Source: Cylindrodendrum hubeiense
Taxonomy: Eukaryota > Ascomycota > Sordariomycetes > Hypocreales > Nectriaceae
Direction: 5' to 3'
Length of the DNA stretch: 64,000 nucleotides
Assembly: GCA_014621425.1 (NCBI GenBank)
Contig: JAANBB010000005.1
Span: 310,001-374,000 of the forward strand
The stretch's first letter is position 1. Every line of letters begins with the position of its first letter. The notes beneath the pieces were generated by a model. The model ran no database searches. It saw only the letters and a program-made list of their open reading frames with translations, and had not been told where the DNA came from. The translations under genes were made by a program, and so were the position numbers. Shown piece after piece: positions 11,079 through 21,693 of the stretch.

Positions 11079-14000
11079 TTATGATAGATCAACAAACCTG
11101 CCTTTTCTCGATAGTAGCAGCTTAACTATGGCTTCATGTCCTCCTCTGGCAGCATAAAATAGCGGTGTCCGACCGTTTTTGTCCTTAGTGTCGGTTTCGG
11201 CCTTACCTGTAGCAAGGAGCAGCTTGACGATGGTTTTATGTCCTCTGCTAGCAGCATAACATAGTGGTGTAACGCCGTCCTCAGCCTTGCCCAAATCTGC
11301 CGACGGTTTCATAATAGCATTGTGCGATGCCGTGACTGGCGCAGTATCCGAGAAATCATCAAGTGGATAGTAACACTTAGCGTTGACATCAACGTCGTCT
11401 TTAGCCAGCAGCGATTTCACAATCAAAACGTTCCCGTTCACGGCCGCAATGAATAGAGGGGTCCCCCAATGATTTTTACCACCACTCTCGGCGGAGCCTT
11501 GGGCGTTGACGTTAATGCGGTCATTAGCGAGAAGCAATTTGACAATTCCATCATACCCAGCCGCGACCGCAAGGAACAGCGGCGTCCCCCGATATACTGA
11601 ATAACCCGTATATGCTCGATTACTCCTATGTTCGAAAATCCCTGTATACTTGGAGACCCTGAGGTGTCGAATGACGCTTATACTCGGAGTTGACGTCTAC
11701 CCCGTATTCGGCGAGCAGCAACTTCACAATCGTCTCGTGGCCTCGCCTCACCGCAATCAACAACGGCGTCCATCCGTCAATTATCGTGGGGTTGTTGATC
11801 TCGACCTTGCCTGTGGCTAGCAGTAGCTTGACTACGGCCTCGTTTCCATCCTTAGCAGCATACAGCAGCGGTGTCCACCCGAAATTTATCGTGGTGTTGA
11901 TGTTGACCTTGTCTGTGGCAAGCAGTAGCTTGACTACGGCCTCGTGTCCACTCTCAACAGCATACAGCAGCGGCGTCTTTTTGTTGGTGTCTCGGCCGTC
12001 TTGGTTGATGCCGTCTACAGAAAGAAGCAGCTCTACCACCATCTTGTGCCCCTTCTCCGCCGCCCATGACAGAGGCGTCCGGCGATTCCCATCCTTGACG
12101 TTGACTTTGACCTTGGCTGTATCCAGTAGCAACTTCACAAGCGCCTCGTGGCCCTGCCTGGATGCAATGAACAGCGGTGTCTGACCCCATCTGTCTTTAG
12201 GGTCCGGACTATGCTCACGATGAAGCAGCGTGCTTCCTATTTCGTCTAGTCCGAAGTATGCTGCCAAGTGCAGTCCTGTCCTGTAAGAAGGAGTAATTTG
12301 GAAGTGATTTGCGTAAGGGGAGGACCACCCCATACCGAACATTACTTGGCTCAAGGACCCAACCTTAGGCTTGCTCTCTAATAAGGAAATAATCATCTCG
12401 CTCAGCGCCTTGGTTTTGACTCTAGCCTCTGGATATTTTACAGGCCCTTTATTTGACGTTAAAGCCTTTTGAGCATGATGTCCCCAATTACGTGCCGCAT
12501 AGTGGTAGAGGGGGTATGATCGAAGCCGGCCGTGAAGTTCCCCTCTAGTGGAACACACCCCGCATTTGAATGCATCGAGTGCAAGATAGGTAACACAGAC
12601 TGTTGTGATGTCTAACTCGGCTGTTGAGAACCACCTTTCCTGCGTCTTGTTGAAGTACTCTTGTGTAGTATAATGGACCAAGCTGATAGTACCGCTTTCA
12701 TCATCAGCCGTGATTAATCCAGCACATAGCGACCGCAAGATTTTGGAAGTTGGGAGGTAGTCCGTGTTCAGACTTTCGGGATGTTCCCAGATGGCAAGTG
12801 CGTGTTGGAGCTCCAAGGTGGAAAGTGGCCTTTTGGAGTTGACAATCCATGCTAGAATGGCCTTGGCGAGTCTTTGAGCGTTGGGCTCTAGACTTTCAAT
12901 TCTTTCCATAGTGTGGTCGTATATCTTATACAATCCCTCCATTCCTCTGCCAAGTTCTTGTAAAGACTTTTTGAGATGGCCTTTTGTGGGTTGAGCTAAA
13001 ATTGAACGTGCATATAAAGCAACGAGAAGGAACCTAGATTGGTTATTAACCTAAGTGCACTTTTAAACCCCGAGGACCAGATCACATACATTCCGTCAGC
13101 CGCTTTAAGCACCTTCGCATTGATCATACTTTGAGTCTCATCATCCATAATTTCGGAATTTTCGAGGGTTTGTAGTGAGATCCGGTTGTTTAGGTATGTT
13201 AGAATATCCTTATCAGCTGCAAAGATCCTCTGAGAGAGACTTCCGTTAAAGAAACTCGCAATCTCATCATTAAATCTTGAAGTAGTAAAGATGTTTGCCC
13301 TAGAGTTATGTTGAAGCTTGACAATCTCTTTCAGAAACCTCGTTCTGCTGCCGTCAGATGTGTGGCATTCATCCAGTGCGTCGACGATGATAAAAACTCT
13401 CGAGTATAATGCAACCACGTAATTGAGAGTTGTTGAGATTTCGTCAAATGCTGGTTTCGTCCCATTCTTCTGATGCCGATCATAAAGATCTTTAACCTTG
13501 GCCGGCAGTGAAGCCTGGCCCTGAGCTAGCTGCTTTAATAGGCTACTCAGTAAGTCTTCGGCCTTCTGCTCGTCTTGTTGCTGGTAATTACAGTAGATAT
13601 ATGCGATACCAGTGTTTTTGCTATTCTGAAAACTTGACTGAAGGTAGTCAATTACGATTGCTGTTATAATCGTTTTTCCTGCACCGGGAATGCCGGGACA
13701 AAATAATGTCTGCTTATCTGTCTTGAGCCACGGTTGGAACTGGTCGGAGTCTAGGAACCACTGTCCGGTTCCACTCTGTCGTTTGCCGATGAACTTGACG
13801 TGCTCAGAGGTATAGTCGACCGGAGTCAGCCACTTTATGATATTTGAGTCTTCCTTCTTATGCGCTGTTGTTCTCACTTTCACCATGTCATACTTGATTT
13901 GGTTAACGTCTTTATGAAGGTCTATGAATAAGCATACTCCATTAGTATTCATTAAAAGTTATTCAAACTACAGTAGACGAACCAGAGAGTTTCTCCACAA

Positions 14001-14973
14001 TCGTCTTCTCAGCCTCGACACTGCGAAGTGGAATCTGAAGCAAAAGGTCTTTTGCGTATGCTGCGGCTGTCATCGCCGCGAAGCCTTGCCACTCCTTACT
14101 CTTGTGAGTGTCAGAGTAGTCGCATATGCCTCGGATTACCAAACATGGAAAATGGTTCATCAGGCCTGCTGCCTCCATCTCGAAGCAGAGAACCCCCCTT
14201 TCCGCAGAAAACTTGTCCCGAATACGTGCATTCTTCATCAATATGCTTGCAGATGCGATCACTCCATAGTGAATTTCCGGGTTGTCATCTTGTTCGCCCC
14301 GTTCGGTTCGAGCTACCAGGTGAGACGGGTCGTCGCCGCAAACTTGACTGCAGCTGTCGGACTGGTCTGTGTCTGTGTGTATGACAAATGACTGGTACAG
14401 CCTGTCGGGGGCAGTTGGCCGGCTGTACTTCCCTCGCCTCTTGATTTTGTTCAATGCCACCTCCACACGCTCGTTAAGCTGTTGGCCGCTCATATCATAT
14501 TCGGCCTCAAGTGCGTTCACTGCGATCAGTAGTGACTGGGGCGGCTGGCTTAAGAACCCCGTTTCCTCGAAATCCTGATCCTGGATTGTCTTGCCATAGT
14601 TGTATTGCAATACTCCACCCGTATTTCTATCACGACTGCTGACTACGATGTCACCCAAGCGTATATCGTGCTTAGCGCTGGGGGCGCCGCCACCGATGCC
14701 GACCATCAGCCCGAGGCGGACGTTCGGGAAGCTATGTGCCATGTCTCTCGCGACAGTTGCAGCAGAGGTCGTGCCGTACTCACCCTTAGGCATGACGGCA
14801 ATCACGACGTGGTGCCGTCCCATCTTTCCCACAGCATAACTATTGTTGTCACTCTGGGCGATACTGGGCACTTCATGTTCTTCGTCCAGAAAGGCTCTGG
14901 CGGCGACATACTCGGTACTGATGGCGCATATCCAGCCGATTGTGTAGGCCTGGGGGTCCAAGGTGACTGCCAT
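11079..14973 (-). CDS. NLR-type receptor: PNP_UDP - NACHT - winged helix - ankyrin repeats
   Basis: Best model has four exons: 14973-13983, 13921-13090, 13033-11676 and 11596-11079, about 1232 aa. Residues about 8-325 form a nucleoside-phosphorylase (PNP_UDP) domain ([50 protein letters not shown]). The linker carries the GTGQWFLDS block. NACHT follows, with P-loop GIPGAGKT at about 407-414 and Walker [12 protein letters not shown] at about 506-516. The second intron (GTATGT/CTAG) restores [14 protein letters not shown], which confirms it. Ten ankyrin repeats fill about residue 859 to the end. The third intron is less sure: donor GTCATT at 11675 keeps the 35-residue spacing, and GTCTCC at 11657 also keeps the frame. 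A further GC-AG intron could replace the last residues with a 29-residue tail ending at 10956. The family acts in fungal self/non-self recognition and cell death. Confidence 0.88.
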
Positions 14974-16179
14974 GTCAAAGTTTGGTGTAAAAACCAAAAC
15001 ACCGAGTGCAGTCGATTAATAGGGATGCGCGAGAAGCGAGAGCTGGAAAGTGGAAAACAGTTAACGAGATGAAAATGGATTGGTACGATGACAAACCAAT
15101 TTAGCACTTAGCTACGAGATAGTTCAACTTTTAAGCGAATGTCGAGCAAGTCTTTCTTGTGCATGGTTGCCGAGGCAGAAGAACAGGCTTCCAACGAGGC
15201 AACCATATGGTGCAGCTCACGCCATCATAAATCTTGGATGGCCTAGACGACTCAGAGCATTGCTTCTTTGTGAAAGTGCCTTGCGGTACGCCCAACGCGC
15301 TGTGGCGCAACCGCCATTAATATGTGCAGTAACAATATGTACAGCTGATTCGCCGCCTCCTCTTGCGCATTTCCACACGGCATGGACCAGTCCAATCAGA
15401 CTCACGAACACAAACTGCACAGCTGTATGGAGCAATTCGGGGGCTGAGACGGTTCATTGCTAATTGGAACATGTTAAGGCAGATACTCTTGACACCCAAC
15501 ATGAGAGCCCAAGTTCCATGGACTGGCGCAATTTCACTACGCTGGCTTTTAGCTGCATGCACCTTTCTTTTTCGGCGCCTCCATGTCCCCCCCCCCCCCC
15601 TCTCCTTCGGTGATATCCATCCCAGCCCAACATTGAACAGTCCGATGAAGAGATTACACTAGGTTGGACACATAAGAATGTTCACATTAGAGCAATCTAA
15701 AATAGGTTGGCATATGGTTCTCCATAAAGAAACGAGGTACCACCAGAGTATATGATGCGTTTGCTACGCTTGCGCCGATGCAAAGTGGAGTCGTGCATCC
15801 ATGCTGCCGGTGGACTTGTCAAGCAATCTGACTGGACGGGCTATTATATACCTACGATCTTTGTCAGTCTCAGCACTGAAGATTGATCGCCGCCAATCCA
15901 CTATATTGTCACTGCACACTGCCCAAGCAACCAAATCACACATTCAAGTTACCGACCAACCAAATGCTCCCCAGCTTCCTCTCTAAGTATTACCTTACCT
16001 CCAGTGGGCGTCTGAATACTCATTTGCAATGGCACAGTTTCGTCCACAGAGCAGGCGATTTTAAATGTCGAACGGTTCTCGGGCTTAATCAGTACCATCG
16101 GAGAATTCAAAGGCATGATGGATATAAAGGTGATATGGCATGGACTTTTTTTTGGAGCATCTTACAGGTATTTATTATA
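14974..16179. other. Gene-free stretch; NLR promoter and a C14 tract
   Basis: No supported gene. A run of 14 cytosines lies at 15587-15600. The left part is the upstream region of the minus-strand NLR gene and the right end is the 3' flank of the hydrolase gene. The open frames here lack recognisable domains. Confidence 0.45.
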
Positions 16180-17429
16180 TCATCTAGACATGTATACTGG
16201 ATTTACATCTTCTTCTCTACTCGTCATAATTGCATCGACAAGAGCCCAGGCTGGTTGCAGATAGTTGTTCCACAAACCTGCGGTACTCATCTCTGCCTCC
16301 ACAGGCATCCTCGCAAATTGCTCAAAACAATGGTCTGCCCCAGGTACCTCTACAGAATGACAAATAATGCCACTTGCGTCGAGCCTTGTCTTGACTTGTC
16401 TTGAGCAGTCGACGGGAACAATTTGATCGCTTGTTCCATGAATCAACACCGTTGCTGGGAAATTTGCACCCATATGCAGCACCGGATCTAGCATTGGGTC
16501 GTTTCCAATGAGTGTGGGGAAAAGATTCTCTGTCACAAAGTGACAGTACAAGTCGACTCGGCTGGGGGGTGATGTGGGTGGTAAGTTCATGCCCGAGTGG
16601 TCCACTGCCTCGATGATTTTGCCGTCATCCGAGTATGAAGGAACCATGATTTGCCATGAATCCTTGGATCCAGCTGATATAGGTGCCGTGGGAGACAAAA
16701 ACGGGGCAAACAACTCTGCGGCTGGGGGATATTTCTTCATCTGAACGCTCGCGTTGAAAAAAGGATGGTTGAAGGAATGAATGCCATAGACGACAAACAG
16801 ACCTCGGGGAGGTGGCCCCACCGCCTTATCTTGTACATTTGCGGCTAGGAGATATGCCAGGTAGCCACCTAGAAACATGTCAGCGAGGCGTGCTATGGAC
16901 AGGACATGAGGCTGAGCTATGGGGTACTTGCCAGCACTTTGACCGGCTACGAGAATTCTGTTCACGTCAATGTTCAGCGATGGCATGACGACAGGCAATC
17001 CTTGGTGAAGCCAATTCCAAGCGGCTAGGATATCGTCCAAGATGTCAAGACCGTTAACCTGTGGTAACAGGCGGTAGTCGACGCTGATGACAGCCCAATC
17101 CCGTGCAAGGCAAGCCTGAATCAAATATGGGGAGATGTGTTTTCGCGTAAACTCTACCTGGATAATGGTCAGTACGCGTCAATGGATGCTCAGCATTATT
17201 CAGAAGTTCAACTTCACACGGTGGCTATATTGTGAGCACTCGAGTAAGCTCCCTGGGAAGAACTTACCAAACCGCCCCCATGGAAGAAGAGCATAACTGG
17301 ACGTTGGGTGTCGCTTCCCGCATCTCTGGAATTTTCTTCGTCAGGATTGCAGTAGACATCAGCGAAAAGCTCAAGCCCGTCGACGTTGCGATATGAGAAG
17401 GTGTGCGGGGAGGGAACAGATTGATCCAT
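16180..17429 (-). CDS. Alpha/beta-hydrolase (esterase/lipase, HSL-like)
   Basis: Three exons: 17429-17268, 17157-16932 and 16868-16180, 358 aa. The oxyanion-hole motif is HGGG at residues 50-53. The nucleophile elbow GQSAGG has Ser128. An acid (SDQIVPVD) and a His (GADHCFEQ) near the C-terminus complete the triad. The first intron (110 nt) is canonical GTAAGT/CCAG and joins HGGGL to VEFTRKHISPYLIQACL. The second intron (16869-16931) starts with GCAAGT and ends TTCTAG. Only this GC-AG splice turns the odd GQSAGKYPIAQ reading into the expected GQSAGGYLAYLLAA. No signal peptide is present, so an intracellular hydrolase is likely. The substrate is unknown; the family includes short-chain esterases and arylformamidase-like enzymes. 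Confidence 0.85.
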
Positions 17430-17700
17430 GATTTCAAGCTCGTTCCAAAATTACTGCCCCAGTGATCGAGTTTACGTTACTAGAACGGGTGCTGGTGGTA
17501 TTAATACTCTCTAGTGAAAGCTTAGGCTGCGCTAATTGTACAGGTGGCCGTGGAGATATAACCCGAAAAGCCGAGAGCAGTGGATATCGAAAATCGACAT
17601 GTGACTAGTGGGCCCATTGATGGAGAGAGTTTGGACAAGCACCCTGTCAGACTACAATAGATCCTCCATTAGAACCACATGCTCTCCCTTTCCGTCTCTC

Positions 17701-19592
17701 TTAAGATCCATAGGCAATTCCCTGCGTCACAGTGACTGTTGCAGGTGTCACTGTAATATAAGCGACAGCGGTATTGGTCACCACGTTGGTGTTCGTGACC
17801 GTAGCGTGATCAGTGTTCGTGATAGTGATGGTATCAACATCGGTCTTGGAGATCGTATCGACATCAGTAATGTAAACGGTATTATAGTGCGTGTTGATGG
17901 CGGTGTTGTGGTTCACAATGGTAATAGTTTCGTATTTGGTGATTGTGATGGTGACCGGGATCGTGATTGTAGCACTCTTGTGATCAGTGAACGTGGCTGT
18001 CTGGTAGGCCGTGATGGTCACAGTCTTGAAACCGGTTGCAGTCGTGGTCTTGCGATCAGTAGCGGTAACAGTCGTCTTCTTGGTAGTCGTGATGGTCTTG
18101 TACTTGGTCACCGTAATCGTCTTAGGACATTTGGCGGTGATGGTTGTAGTGGTGGGAGCAGCCGGCTTGGTAATTAGGCACGAACAGGCGCTGCTCACAT
18201 CGCTGGGATTCTTGCGCGGCAAATAGTCGGGGACTTTGATTTGTTCGTTTAGGCCTCGCTTGGCAGGCTGACGGAATCACAGGCCATAGTCAGCTCAATC
18301 CCACGTTTCACTGACTTGTTCAAGGTGGCAAAGGATGTGGACTTACCGCACTGGCAGAAGGACAAGCCATATCATAGAAATAGTAAACAGAGTCCGCGAC
18401 TCTCCTATTGACCAGTCTGATTTAATTTTCTTGTTAGCCTTTCTTACTTGGAATCGAGTACCACACTGTATCGGAGAAGGCAGTGGGGAGAGGGAGGGGC
18501 ATTTGGTCACTCACGCAGGCTGATTGTAGCAGGCACACTGAGTAGTACCAAACCCAAAGCTGACAGCGTTGGCAATGGTACTGCAGTACTGCTTGCAGGT
18601 GTCGAAGGTGGTCTGAGTATAGCTCGAACCAACACTATACGCGCTAGTCCCGTAGCCCTGGAGAGCACAGTGGGCAGCTGGATAAAATGAGTTAGATCTA
18701 GTCTTGCGAGCACACTGGGTTGTGAGGTGGGACCTACATGCTACAGTCACCGTGGGAGCTGCCGCGCTGTATGGAGTTTTAGTAACAGACTCCTTCTGGC
18801 GATCTGGGCAGATGGGGAAAGCTTACACAGTGCTGTAGGAATATATGTCAGCAATTCAAGGTCTGATAATCATGGGGAAGTGTGCAGATACTAACGTTGA
18901 GGTAACCGTGGTTGATTCTGTGTTTGTGATTTGATCGGTGACAATGTCTGTGACCTCCTGTGTGGCCGTGTTTGTGAGTAAAACTGTGGCAGTAGTTGTA
19001 ACCTCCTGTGTCACGCCGTCGGTCACTTCTTCTGTCACTGTTCCTGTGACTTGAACCACGGCCGTGTCCGTGATTTTATCTTCAACACTGTTCGTGATCT
19101 CACTAGTCAAGGTGTCGGTCACTTTGCTAGTCGTAGTCGTCGTGACTGTAGCGAAACCCGTTCTTGTCACCTCGGTTGAGATTGTGTATGAAGCTTTGGT
19201 CGTGACTGTGCAGGTTGCTCGGACGGTGACGATGCCAGGGGCTGTCTTGGTAGTAGTCTTGTACACGACCGGTGTAACCACTTCCGTTTTCGTGCTTCGA
19301 AGATAGGTGGAGCAGAAGGGGGATCCCTGTGCCTGGTTGCTCTTCAAAGCCTTGTATTCTGGGTCGCTATAGACGCAAACTGGACAGAAGGGCCAAGGAA
19401 TTAGCCAGGGCACTGTGGAGAACACATGATACTGGCTGTTGACATACCTGGGTAATAGTTTGCCCTCTTGTCGGCGTTCGAGCTCAGTAGCTGACCATCA
19501 ATGTCGTATTTGGGTTGCTCGCTGCTGGCAGGCAACGCGAGGACTGTGCCTGCCGCGCTGAGGCACAGCACCGCCATCTTCATTGCGACCAT
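17701..19592 (-). CDS. Secreted Thr-rich wall-type protein with an embedded Cys-rich module
   Basis: Six exons proposed: 19592-19448, 19412-18892, 18795-18738, 18677-18515, 18404-18347 and 17701-18267, about 503 aa. Residues 1-20 are a signal peptide (MKMAVLCLSAAGTVLALPA). A long Thr/Val-rich arm follows (many VT and TxT pairs). Next is a Cys-rich block of about 75 residues (AHCALQGYG, TCKQYC, TTQCACYNQPA, DMACPSAS) resembling a PAN/apple or WSC-like fold. A second Thr-rich arm follows, with roughly ten-residue degenerate repeats (TITVTKYKTI). Thr-rich arms in secreted fungal proteins are normally heavily O-glycosylated. Exons 4-6 are firm. The first intron is only 35 nt, and the end of exon 2 (GTATCT or GTTAGT donor) is uncertain. 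No GPI signal is seen at the C-terminus. Confidence 0.75.
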
Positions 19593-21693
19593 CTTTGCTG
19601 TCTTTTTGAGAGCAAAGAGCCAGATGATTAGTGAGTTCGCAAACGGGCACAAAGCGAAAAAGGGAGAAGATGGTGAAAAAGGACTCAATGTTCCGGCAGC
19701 GTTAGGGATTGAACATATGCTGGGAACCGGTCGACGATCTCGGCCCAAGTTGACATGAAGGGTTTAGTGACAGCGGGGCTCACCTCCAGTCTCTTTGTTT
19801 GTGGAAATGCTGGCGGGGCAGCTCAAATTTCCCCGGGTTTGACAGGTACTGATCTGCGTACGGGCAGCTCGGCCATAGGTGAGGTATCTGCTAACTGGAC
19901 TGTGTACCGACTCAAGCCCGATTTGTCCCAGACAAAGATATCTCCCGCGCATCGGTTAGAACTTGTTCCCCTTACGGCCTGTACATACTTCTTGCAGACA
20001 GCTGAGGCGCTATTGGTAAACACTAGCCTAGAATCCCAGGAACCCCGGTCCCGAAAAGGTCTTTTGGTAAATCTGACCATTGGTTACTGAAATCATTTAC
20101 GGCCAATAGACGTTATAAATAGTGGGGATACGAGGAGATCTGTCGTGGCCGATTCTCCTCAGCTTTTACGGTATGTCAGCTGAAGCTCCTCAGGCGAAAA
20201 AGGTATTGGCCTAGAACATATGCCCCTTGCAACCGAGGCTGCGGTATTGCAGCTGCTAAGGCACTATTGAATCCAGACCACTTGTGGGTGCCTTGATTCC
20301 CACCTGATCCTTGTGCCTGACAAGTATTGACGCTATTGAGGCCACTCAGGGGAACAGGGTCTCGGCCCAGGGCCAGATTCTCGCAACCAACGCTTACGTA
20401 GTACGTCCCGCAGCTATCCCAGGCGCTGTTGGATCTAGACTACTTGTGGGCGATTTTATTGAGTACTGCCGGCTCTCGTTCCTCGGCCTGACTCGTAACG
20501 AGAGAAGAATTGCCTGACTTTGCAGTCCAATCCAAGCCTGGAAATAAATGGGGTGTAGAGTAAGTACAGTGTACTTACTGATTGGCTGTAGGTCACATTT
20601 TTGCTGTGCCCGTCGCAAAGGTTGTAAATTTATGTGCCCTTAGCAATACTCCTATTATTTCTACCTGATCTGTGTGCCTGGCAAGTACTGACGCTATTGA
20701 GTCCACTTGGAAGGAAGGGGGAAAAAAGACAAAAGGGGCTTGGCTCAAAACCGGACTCCCCGCAACCAACGGCTAACTAAGGTCCTGCAGCTACCTCAAG
20801 CGCTATTGAATTGAATTTATAATTAGACTGCTTATGGTGGTGCCACGGACGCACCCGGCTGTGACGGATCCGACTGTGTCGGACCTGGTGCATGGGACTC
20901 TGGGAGCCCGTGCTTCTTGTTGTCGATATTTGTCAACCTGCTTGTATGACTGGAGCTCTTGAATGTGGCGGGGTGTCACTCCCGGCGAGGACCGTGGGAG
21001 ACACCAGCAAGGCACAGGTGCTGGGCGGTGTAAATAGAGGCCCAGAACACTGGAATTACAGGGGCCAGAAACTGGTCATACGACAATCTACCATATTGAC
21101 TCGATAAATTGGCCCGGAATCTTTCCTCCGCTAGTGCAGGTGTGGCAGGCTGATCACACCGCCACCCGGATTTAACCGCAGGCCTGATTAGACTCCCATC
21201 CTATTTCCAGTCCTCCAGTTCCAGCCCCAAGTAACTTTAGAAAGGTGTTAGAATAAGCCGCTGTAATATTGCAGTATACGGGGATCTCCTTTTCATGCAA
21301 ATGGCGCAGTCGTTAAATCTGACAAAATATTCAGTTGGAATAAGTGGTGCTCTCCAGCGTAGGTTCTGTCAACCGGCTCATTTGCAGCAAATTCTAACGC
21401 AAGACAACACTCTAATCTTTCGGCACCCTGCTAGTATACCTGTTTAGCGCTTGGAAAGACGCGTCAACGAATGGGAGACAGGCTGCAGACTATGTCGTTC
21501 CTGTCTGATACTATGCAGCGAACATACTCCTTTTTAGGATCTGGTAAGAAGCAGTAACTGCATTCTGCATATTAAAACTCTTGAGGGTAAAATTAGAAAA
21601 TGAATTCCGTTGTTGTGTGCTCAAAGTTCATGTGGAGCATTGAAGATGCAGTCGCACTGACGATGGTGAGAACGAGGCGTTGAATCGTCCAAT
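19593..21693. other. Gene-poor stretch containing a degenerate repeat family
   Basis: No intact gene. The part next to 19592 is the promoter of the Thr-rich gene. Between about 20229 and 20835 related blocks recur and are listed separately. The remainder (20840-21690) shows no coding potential that I can support. Confidence 0.45.
20229..20835 (+). repeat. Degenerate direct repeats, about 360-380 bp apart
   Basis: A 45-base block starting CCTGATC at 20303 recurs at 20664 with about five differences. A second block starting GCAACC is seen at 20229, 20383 and 20762, each followed by a diverged stretch containing CGCAGCT/TGCAGCT and a GCGCTRTTG- or GCACTATTG-like element. Two of the copies also share ACTTGTGGG. 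Differences are largely C/T and A/G. The blocks have no open frame, no clear terminal repeats and no known transposon motif. Confidence 0.5.

Noticed and set aside
11280..11390. Extra spacer between two NLR ankyrin repeats considered as an unspliced intron
   Set aside because: A GTGTTA donor exists, but no acceptor gives the right phase, and the spacer is fully open.
15587..15600. Run of 14 C considered as a structural or regulatory element
   Set aside because: A simple homopolymer with no accompanying structure; kept only as a note.
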